Shown here: piece after piece, positions 56,188-64,000 of the stretch
Numbering within the stretch: the first letter of the stretch is position 1
Layout of the letters: each line of letters starts with the position of its first letter
Assembly (NCBI RefSeq): GCF_901709675.1
Contig: NC_051088.1
Span: 23,564,193-23,628,192 of the forward strand
Direction of reading: 5' to 3'
Source of the DNA: Syngnathus acus
Lineage: Eukaryota; Chordata; Actinopteri; Syngnathiformes; Syngnathidae
DNA length: 64,000 bases
Notes under the pieces: generated by a model
What the model was told of the DNA's origin: nothing
Seen by the model: only the letters and a program-made list of their open reading frames with translations
Database searches by the model: none
Position numbers and translations under genes: made by a program

Positions 56188-58418
56188 GAATGTGTCTCAC
56201 CATGTCCCTGTCCCTCAGCGCTGTCACCATGGCAATTATCCTGACATTCTGCTCCCACACCATCCTCCAGAAAGCCTCCATGGTGTGGTGCATGGGTGCC
56301 TGGGTGCAGATGAAGTCTCTCTCAGATCCTCCACCCTGAATGGAGTGGAGACACGCGTGTGTAAATCACTTTGTGGCTTTTCATTTAGGTGAGTGAACAA
56401 AGTCTTACAGGTACAAAACTGGCATTGATGTAGTCGGTGTTGGGGAAGTTTTGAATGGTCAGCCTCACACGGCAGTGGTCATCTGTAGGTGGACGTTCTT
56501 GAGAAAAACAAACTGCTGAACCTAATGTTATGTTAAGCACTTACATGGCAAGACGTATGGGTATCGGTTCTTTTCTCTATTAGCCTCCAAGTCCGCCGTT
56601 TTGGTTGGAAGATCTTTACCGACATCTTTCAGCTCCTTCACAAAGACATGATGAGATGTTTATTTTGAGTCCAGTCAATGAATGGAAGGGATCAATCTTC
56701 ATAGTTTTCAAATGTGCGACTTTCAAGCGTTCATAAAAGAAACATAGACTGTGACTGAGAAGAAATGTATGGTTTAATAATAAAGGGTTCTTGCTTGGAG
56801 GTGCAACAAATGTTTGGAAGTTTGAACTTCAATGCAGCAAAGCAGTTACCTGAAATTCCTGCTTAAAGCCTCTGTTGTCAGAAGCGGCAAGGGCCTGACA
56901 TGTAGACTCAAATTCGCGCAGGATCTCTGCTCTTGAGGCGGTCTGCACTCTGCAAAACAAACCCGTTTTTAACGTCATTGAACATCTACAGTGGATATCA
57001 AAAGTCTTGCACAAATGTTATTTTGTTAATATGAAAAAAAAGAGATTAAGCGAAACAATTTCAAAACAATTTACACTAATGCGACCTTCGTACGCAACTC
57101 AATTATATTATGTATATTATTCATTTTTACCTTGAGTTAATTTTCAATGTATTTATTTCTGTATTGCCGTTTGAGAATTGTAATTTATCTTACTTTATCA
57201 CACATGACTGATATTTTTGTGTCTTGCACTCAACAAATACTCCATAAATAAAAAAAAAAACTAAATGAAAGCTTAAATAAAACAAAGCTTTTTTTTTTTT
57301 TTTTTAAATAAAAATAATAAAAATAAAAAAGGCCCAAAAAGCTCACTGAATAAAATAAAAACTAATATGAATTAAAAACTATTAAGAAAAATTCCCTAGC
57401 TATTTTGACCCTGCTACAATTTAAAGCACCTCTCATCAATGTTCTCGTAATCTTGTCCTGACATTTTTTTTTTTTCTTGCAGAACTTTCATGCTAATTGC
57501 GACTGGTTTTTGGTGACAAGAAAGGAAGCCCTGGAAGCGTGATCCTGCCTGCCATCATGCTAAAGGTATGTTGTTGAGTTGCGTCAACCATACCTTTTAG
57601 AATTAGGACCAAAAAAGTTCACCCTTGCTTTAGTCAAATTACAAAACATCCTCCCACATGCCCTTTTATGGAGGACAATTCAAGTATGCTTGAGCAAATC
57701 TTCTGAGCCCTTCCACCAATTTTGCTGACAATAAACAAAAACAAAACATATTCTCTTAACGTTGCAGTTGATTTGACCTCATGTCGCTTCTTGAAGTGGA
57801 GCGCTAAGTCAAGCAGGATATTGAAGAGCGATTATTCTCAGTTTCAGTCTTGATGCTGTAAAAAAATAAAACACATCTCAGAAAGTATTCTAAACATCCG
57901 TGCGGTGAAGAAACAGAAGCAGTTACCGTACTTTGGTGTCTCTCTCTTCCAGTCTTTCTTTCTTCTCAGTGTAACTCCAAAAATTCAGTTTTGCTGTTTT
58001 TAAAAGAAAAAATGTGAAGTTGAGCTCCTCATGTCTCGCAAAGCCCCGCGTTGCGCCCTACTACATTCTTAGAGCCGAAGCGTGACAGCTCCAAAAAGAA
58101 GAAAAACCTGCTCCAACAAGTTTCTAACCCCAAACACCGCCACGGTTTCATTTACAGCTTTTCAGGTGGTATCTCTAGAATATAAAATTACCTTTTGAGA
58201 AGAACGCGTCCCTGAAGCTTACTCGTGCGCTGCCGATCGACGATAAACCACCAGACTGCTTCAAATCTGTTTTTAATCATTTTTTTTGGGAATCCAAGGC
58301 GGAAAGAGAAGTGGTGAGATGGGTGGAGCCACAGGCGCGCTGAGGAAAGGGAGAGGCCCTTTAGCTTACCGTACGTCCGTCTTTGCTTTTTGAGGAAAAC
58401 TCTTATTTCTCGAAACAC
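53587..58418 (-). CDS. Receptor-type protein tyrosine phosphatase, intracellular part (5' and 3' ends not found)
   Basis: Dephosphorylates phosphotyrosine at the membrane. Ten exons join in frame (1011 nt, 337 codons): 58370-58418, 58192-58266, 57927-57993, 56850-56949, 56545-56635, 56409-56482, 56201-56335, 54045-54167, 53797-53957, 53587-53722. The order is a basic juxtamembrane VFREIRVFLKKQRR, the pTyr loop KNRYPYVLPYD, DYINASFVP, DFICTQAPM, QGPDYF, the WPD loop SWPDRGVP (general acid Asp present; the usual His after it is Arg) and the P-loop HCSAGVGRSGTF. The Q-loop reads MVQML instead of the usual MVQTE. Exon sizes (136-bp P-loop exon) match receptor PTPs of the R3 class, though the exact member is not settled. 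The transmembrane and extracellular exons and the last exon are missing from my model. A candidate last-exon sequence at about 53430-53510 has no clean in-frame acceptor and runs into a hAT insertion. Confidence 0.8.
55749..55986. mobile_element. Short TIR element (ACCGTATTTTCCGCACTATAAGG ends)
   Basis: Inverted ends TACCGTATTTTCCGCACTAT and complement at 55749 and 55986. Related to the 1.05-kb element at 30253. A GTCCGGCCCGCGGGCC stretch near 55879 resembles the hAT end and may be a nested fragment. Confidence 0.85.
56050..56122. mobile_element. Tigger-like MITE, copy 6 (one end only)
   Basis: Carries GGTGGTCTTGGAACCAATTATTTACGATAAACGAGGGATTACTG at the right end only, broken on the left where it meets unrelated sequence. 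Confidence 0.8.
56143..56182. repeat. (CA)n microsatellite
   Basis: About 18 dinucleotide units with a few interruptions. Confidence 0.95.
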
Positions 58419-58933
58419 CTGTGGAGTCTAATAAGTTAGCATTCAAGATAAGAGTTTCATTTGAAGGTTTTTTTTTAAGCAGCCATTAAAATAGAATGCT
58501 TCTGGCATTTGGTTTTTCTTTTCCCTCTGCTTTAGAATATCTAATATAATGGTCATAACAGAAACATTCGACCTGCAGTAGTCTTTTAAAAATGTCATTT
58601 CAATAGGCCAGAACGGACGGTCAGGTCCAGCAAGGCCTTCGCTATTTCAGACCATTCCTAGCCTAACAAAAATGCATGACAAACAATGAATAAGCTCAAT
58701 TTCCGTAAGACAAACGTATTAGAGCAGTAGGCAGCGTCATGATTCACATCATGAGTGACTACATGGACTATTTTAAGATTTAATGGAGTTGTTGAAGGTG
58801 CTACTTGAAGTAGATGAAAGGTACATTAGCACCAGAAAGACTGAGTGTAACCTGTGACGTAACCCTGATGAAAATAGTCTCTTGACCCAACCGCACACGG
58901 TTATTATCGCCACACCGATCCCCCTATACTTAC

Positions 58934-59136
58934 TGAACGAGGCTTAACCAAGCGCTTATATGTGAAGTCTCCACCCACTTGGCCGATAGAATTATTCGGC
59001 GATGCGTTTTCAACGCCGGGAGTCATTTGCAATTTTTCACACGGCCGTCGAGCGGCAGTGTGTGTCTCTCTGATGACAATCTTAGAAATATTTGTAGGGT
59101 TAGCAGCTCCTCCTGGAGGTTCAAGAGGTTGGCTGG
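58934..59136 (-). other. Possible extracellular exon of the phosphatase
   Basis: An open frame with splice-like edges. The reading is SQPLEPPGGAANPTNISKI and onward, Pro/Thr/Asn-rich, with no domain I recognise. Lies upstream of the phosphatase on the same strand. Speculative. Confidence 0.25.
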
Positions 59137-59710
59137 CTGCCACATACCAGCAAAAAAAAAAAAAAAAATGCGGTAAAAATCCGAGTCAATGTCATTACTA
59201 AGTTCATTTAAATTTCAAAAGTACATTAATTTGCAGCTTTATTGTGCTGCATTGATTTACCAGCTTGTTTTCTTCCATCTTGTGCACACACTGCAGCATT
59301 GTGTAGGTGTGTTTATGTGTTTGTGTGTGTGTGAGCTCTGGAACACGTTTGTGTGTGTGTGTGTGCCCTAGTGATGGTGTGATGATGGTGACTCATCGCT
59401 GTGTGTGTGCCGTATATAAGCGAGAGGGTGAGAAGCTGTATATAATGCTACTATTGCCAGCACGGGAATACTGCAGGCTCATATAGCAGCCAATACTGCT
59501 CCATTTTCCATTGCAAAATAGTTTTCTAATTAGGTGGATACCATGGAAACAAGTCAAGCACAGACGACGGGTGTGATAGAGAAATAACCATGTCATAAGA
59601 AAAAAAACATAACAATTGTGTACTGTATAAACTCCTCCGTAGTATCGACCTTGGCTTTTGTTTTCTTTCCTGTTCAGATGTTTTTTTTTTCGAGTGCATC
59701 TCCCGCAGAG

Positions 59711-60106
59711 ACAAGGACAGTTCACTGGAAATTTAAAAGCTTCACCATCTGCTACATTATCAAAACAAAGGCCTATTCTGTTTTTAGATTCTCTTATTAT
59801 TATTATTTTAATTAATTTATTTATTATTATTATCAGCAGCATTATTATTATTATAAAAACAGCATTAATGCAAATGTTTATTATTAATTATTATTATTAT
59901 TATTTATTACAAGGACAGTTCACTGGAAATTTAAAAGCTTCACCATCTGCTACATTACCAAAACAAAGGCCTATTCTGTTTTTAGATTCCCTTATTATTA
60001 TTATTTTTAATTTTTTTAATTTTTATTTATTATTATTATCAGCAGCATTATTATTATTATAAAAACAGCATTAATGCAAATGTTTAGTATTAATTATTAT
60101 TATTAT
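59711..60106. repeat. 198-bp tandem duplication, two copies, ATT-rich
   Basis: Two copies starting at 59711 and 59909 share ACAAGGACAGTTCACTGGAA, the CACCATCTGCTACATTA stretch and (ATT)n runs. Divergence is only a few bases, so the duplication is recent. Confidence 0.9.
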
Positions 60107-61335
60107 TATTATCATAACAGCATTAATACAAATGGTTGTCCAAATTGTGTGCAGTTTCATAGAGGTCGATCATGACAAGATCATGTGATCCAGCAAGTGG
60201 AGCTACTCAGTTGACCACACAAAGAGTGAGTTCTGAGACCCACTTTGCTTCAATGCGGCACTGAGATCTAAAATTAAAGCTTTACACACATTTCTTGGCT
60301 GACCCAAACACTGTGTGGAGCAAAACAGCAAATGATGGATCACTGCAGCACTGGAGTCAAAACTGAAGAGATGAGGAGGAACGTTCACGTTCATTATTTT
60401 TGTGCTCAGAACCATGTTGACAGTGACAAACACCAGCAAAAAAACAACAACATAAAAGCAATCATGGGCCTCAGTCATTGACACAAATGTGTTTCCTCTT
60501 CACTTTTGTCACCAAAACATCCTTGCATTTACTTAACCTGCATGTGCTTGTTGTGTGTCCATGCAAAACTGCTCAACAAAATGTTGCTATTTCTTTAAAC
60601 CAGAGATCCAAGAAAAACTTGAGATTTTTTTTTTTGGGGTGCTGATTCTGAATCTACCTTTGTTTTTTTCTCTGACACAATAGTCTATTTATTTATTTGT
60701 TTATTCATGTATTTACTTATTTTTTATTTATTATTGATCTATTTGTTGTTTATTATTATGAAGCTATGTTGTCTATCTGTTGATCTATCTGTGTATTTCT
60801 GTATCTATCGATATAATAATAATAATATACCAATTTATGAATTAAGGATTAGGTTCAGCAAGATTTGGAGATTATACAACGCGTGGCAAAATCCGTCTAT
60901 TATATCCTTTGGTGAGGCCCAAACCCTCACGGAGCGACATGTCCCGATGCACTTTGATATACTGTAAACTCAAGTGAATAATTATTATTTTTTGTCTATT
61001 GACATGTTTTGATTAAATGCGCCATCAAACGAGCTCGCAATTCACTGGTGCATTGTTGCAAATCGACATGTGGCGCTTGGCTTTCATCTTTGAGTCATTA
61101 CCAGCTCATCGTTATCCCTCTCTCGCCAACTGTCTGATTGAAACAGTCCAACTGTTTGCTACCGTTTTCTTTTGCAGGTTCCTCAAAGCGGCCGCAAAAC
61201 CAAAGCCTGGCAAGGAGGAATCACAGCGAGAGTGGCATAACAAAGGCAGAAAATACAGCATGGGGAAAACCAAAGATCCCTTAATCTGAGAGCATGAAAG
61301 GGCGGCCAGCGATGGATGAGGTAGTGTGTCAGTTG

Positions 61336-61357
61336 CACACACACACACACACACACC
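61336..61357. repeat. (CA)n microsatellite
   Basis: About 10-11 CA units. Confidence 0.95.
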
Positions 61358-63536
61358 TGGGAGAAGTTGTACTTATAAACAGCGAGACACAAACACTCAA
61401 GATTGACAGGGAAGAGTTTAGAAATTGCTCGGAGACCCGCAACGTTTGTTTTCTCTCGCCTTGATATTGATGTGAATGTTCTTATCCTGAGGCGGCTCAC
61501 TTTGATTTGGACGTGTTACTATCTTTTTGCTTGTTTAGCACACTTTAGCAGCTCCGAAAAATGGAAAACAAATCAATAATGCATCATTGTGCCATGGAAG
61601 GAGCGTATGATTTCCGCTGTTCAAGCATTTTAAATATAAAAAAAAGAGCCCTTGATGTGCAGAAAAAGAAAAATGAGGCACCAAATTGAAACTTAAACAT
61701 TAACATGAGTTGTAGATAAAATGATCTTTATAATGTGGCAATACACCAGAGGGATCTGTCATCTGAAGTGCTAGGATGCGGCAGCCATTTGGAATTCACA
61801 ATTGCCAAAAGCAAAGGTTTTACTTGGATACAATTGATTTATCAGATGTAAAAATTCAGATTTGTATTGAATCGAAACGAAATACCACTCGCTTGGTTTT
61901 CATCGGAAAATGGCCACCTTAGTTTTGCGCGATACTGTATGGTGAGAAAACACGGATATTTTCTCCCACCTCATTTCCACATTCCAGCTCCAGTGCAAAG
62001 GATAAACACGTGTTTGCTTGTTATTGTTTGGCCGCGTGTTTTTCCACCCACCCGGTGGACAAAATGGCCTCCTTTTCCATTTCCCAGTTGCAGGGCAACC
62101 AAGGCCGCCTGGTAACGGAATAGATAGATCAAAAACTTGTCGGCAAATAACAATTGCACAAGCTTCCCATTGAGTCGCCGCTGCAATCGTTCCGCAGATG
62201 CCATGGAAACATGTATTGAGGACAATCATTTTCACAAGATGCCGTGTGACTGCCGCTTGGAATTCAGGTTGCTCTCATTCGTTCGTTAAAGACACAATCG
62301 TGTTTGCGTGTAAACCAAGGAAAATCGATTTGACCCGATGACAAGTGCAAGTTCCGCAACCTTTCATAGTTCGACCGAACACGACTGACTTGATTTTGGG
62401 ATTGGCCATCAAAGGTCCGACACGCGACGGAAATACGCCTCATTGGTCGTTGGTAGAAGTAGACTTTATTTGAAGTATGCGACAACAACTAAATGACATG
62501 CAAGAATCCCTATCTCTACATGATATTATACAAAGAATGATTCTTGAGTTACAAAATATAGAGATATTTAGGACCATATGTACATGACATTTACATGACT
62601 ATATCCATCGCTTTAATATGTGTATTACTATATAAACATTTAATAGCTATTCTTTTTCATTTCCGTAAGATTCTTATTTGCAAGAGTGGTTATTATTTCT
62701 TTATTGTTAGCATTATTATCTTGATTCCTATTTGCCTAGAAGTTACTCTCAAAAAACAAAGCATGTCGCAGAAGAGAAAACGGGACCATACCTGACGTTA
62801 CTGTGCCTGAATGGTCAAGGAGCAGAGGGGCCACCCGCCCGGCCGGCCGCCCGGCGCTCTGTCCTCGGTAAAGCATGGAGAGTCGGCTATGCAGAGCACA
62901 AAGTTCAACAGACTATTTGTACATGGTGCTAACCGGGCTAGCGAGCTAACGCTCCATTCCAGCAGCATTGGGATCCCACCGACGACACGGCTCGGAATCC
63001 AGCACGTAGCCGTCGCTAGCCCGACACTCTGACTTCCGCATTGTCCACATTGATACATTGAACGCCACAGTTCGATCTCTGAACGCTGACATCACTCCAG
63101 TTTCTTAATGTACCGGTAAAGCAACTGTTCAATCTTCCTAGAACACGGACACATGCACAGACAGTCAAGAACGAGTCTTATTTACCTTGACCACCTTCGT
63201 ATTTAGTAGTCAAATTGAGCAGTGCTTCGTCGTCAGGTTGGCATCCAACGTTGTAAACATTCCTTTTGTTTTGTTTTGCGTTGTGTAAGACAACCGAGCT
63301 TCCTCTTGTGGTTAGATCATTCCGTGTAGGTGTACACAAACACTACCCGAGTTGTGTAACCTCACAGCATGAAAAATAGGCCTAGTGTCTCTTTACGTCC
63401 ACCCCTACACACATACTAGCTGTCACTATCTCACACTCAGCTACCCACTCTCTGTTGCTTTTATGGTCTCCTCATCTGTCTCTCTTACCTCATTCACCCC
63501 TCCACTTATACCCTCACCATTATTTATGTCTAAAAT

Positions 63537-64000
63537 TTATGAAATGATGCAGTTTTTGCTCTTCCTCCTCTGGCGGGCGTGCAGCTGGCCGTGAATGGGT
63601 CCGTGCAGTGGTCCGTGGTGGGCGCCCATTCCAGAGGGGCTGTAGCGATGGCGTAGCTCCTCGTTGTTGATGTAGCACAGCGGCACGGGCCGCGGGATGG
63701 GTTCGCCCATGAAGTAGCCCTCGTTCTCCTCCGATTCGGAGGAAGAGGAGCAGCTGGAGCACCAGGGGTCCGCGGCTTCCACGTAGCCGTCGCCCCAGCA
63801 TGGCCCGCCCAAGCCGACAGGTTGCCAGCCAGCGTTTTGCAGGGTGAGATCAGAAGTGGTGCGGGGACACGGTCGGTGGGGCTGCTGTCGGCACCCGCTG
63901 GACTCCGGGCCGAACAGCTCCCGGGCGGCGTGACCCGAAGGGAAGCGGTCGTAATCCTCCTGGACGCGATGGTACGGCGGCTCCGCCATTTGAGCCGGTC
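63537..64000 (-). CDS. Prickle-family protein, C-terminal exon (partial at right edge)
   Basis: Planar-cell-polarity adaptor. The minus-strand frame runs from beyond 64000 to a stop at 63537-63539. Only the C-terminal region is present: an acidic Ser stretch (WCSSCSSSSESEENEGYF, then MGEPIPRP), NNEELRHRYSPSG, a basic RQRRKSKN and the C-terminal CaaX box CIIS. These match the C-terminus of prickle proteins, in which the cysteine is farnesylated and holds the protein at membranes. The PET and LIM domains lie outside the window. The frame is open through an internal Met (63987-63989) and upstream of it, so that Met is not taken as the start. Prickle1, 2 or 3 cannot be distinguished here. Confidence 0.85.
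   Translation of the reverse strand, partial: PAQMAEPPYHRVQEDYDRFPSGHAARELFGPESSGCRQQPHRPCPRTTSDLTLQNAGWQPVGLGGPCWGDGYVEAADPWCSSCSSSSESEENEGYFMGEPIPRPVPLCYINNEELRHRYSPSGMGAHHGPLHGPIHGQLHARQRRKSKNCIIS

Larger units (their letters stand above)
54168..56200. other. Phosphatase intron with element remnants
   Basis: AT-rich intron. Contains the TIR element at 55749-55986, a Tigger-like fragment at 56050-56122, and a (CA)n tract at 56143-56182. No other coding sequence was recognised. Confidence 0.6.
58419..63536. other. Non-coding stretch between phosphatase and prickle-like gene
   Basis: No firmly supported exon. A minus-strand frame at 58934-59136 has a good donor (TTCA then GTAAGTATAG) and an acceptor (GTGGCAG at 59137), encoding a Pro/Thr-rich, signal-less fragment, and may be an extracellular exon of the phosphatase. 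GT tracts at 59317-59363, (CA)n at 61336-61357, the tandem duplication at 59711-60106 and AT-rich sequence make up the rest. The last kilobase is probably the 3' UTR of the prickle-like gene. Confidence 0.45.

Noticed and set aside
59658-60062. 134-codon plus-strand open frame
   Set aside because: Translation of the ATT-rich tandem duplication; low complexity.
62732-63058. Open frames in a GC-rich patch near 62.9 kb
   Set aside because: No motif; more likely part of the 3' UTR of the prickle-like gene.

Overview
The window is vertebrate nuclear DNA, most likely from a ray-finned (teleost) fish. Genes are split into many short exons with GT/AG borders. Introns and spacers are AT-rich and full of short terminal-inverted-repeat (TIR) elements and microsatellites of the kind common in fish genomes. 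No bacterial operon, phage or CRISPR structure is present.

Layout, left to right. (1) 0-1.2 kb, minus strand: 5' part of the orphan nuclear receptor gene nr2c2 (TR4), running off the left edge. (2) 2.5-4.8 kb: a 2.2-kb DNA transposon with 119-bp TIRs. (3) 5.66-6.78 kb, plus: intronless coding sequence of b3galt4. (4) 8.24-12.67 kb, minus: complete 14-exon wdr46. In mammals b3galt4 and wdr46 are also neighbours, in the extended MHC class II region. (5) 14.67-16.62 kb, plus: a cytosolic sulfotransferase gene with one in-frame stop in its last exon. (6) 18.55-22.96 kb, minus: prrt3, with a probable non-coding first exon near 29.75-30.05 kb. (7) 23-35.7 kb: about 12 kb with no supported coding gene, rich in transposon remnants. 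(8) 35.77-38.34 kb, minus: ogg1, head to head with (9) qars1, 39.23-44.32 kb, plus. (10) qrich1, 47.13-51.08 kb, plus. (11) 53.59-58.42 kb, minus: intracellular part of a receptor-type protein tyrosine phosphatase, whose 5' and 3' ends I could not complete. (12) 63.54-64.0 kb, minus: last exon of a prickle-family gene ending in a CaaX box, running off the right edge.

The genes are not a pathway. They are conserved housekeeping and signalling genes: ribosome biogenesis (wdr46), tRNA charging (qars1), base-excision repair (ogg1), glycolipid synthesis (b3galt4), transcription (nr2c2, qrich1), phosphotyrosine and planar-polarity signalling. From memory, prrt3, ogg1 and nr2c2 correspond to human 3p25, qars1 and qrich1 to 3p21, and b3galt4/wdr46 to 6p21, so the block mixes ancestral linkage groups.

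I rebuilt exons by hand from splice sites, phase and family knowledge. wdr46 (616 aa), qars1 (775 aa), qrich1 (730 aa) and prrt3 (971 aa) close perfectly in frame. I found no convincing undescribed system. The most notable observations are two apparent gene lesions (sulfotransferase stop; ogg1 exon-6 splice donor), a tRNA-derived retroposed insert with a 14-bp target duplication in the ogg1/qars1 promoter interval, a perfect 25-bp hairpin in a wdr46 intron, and several in-window transposon families.
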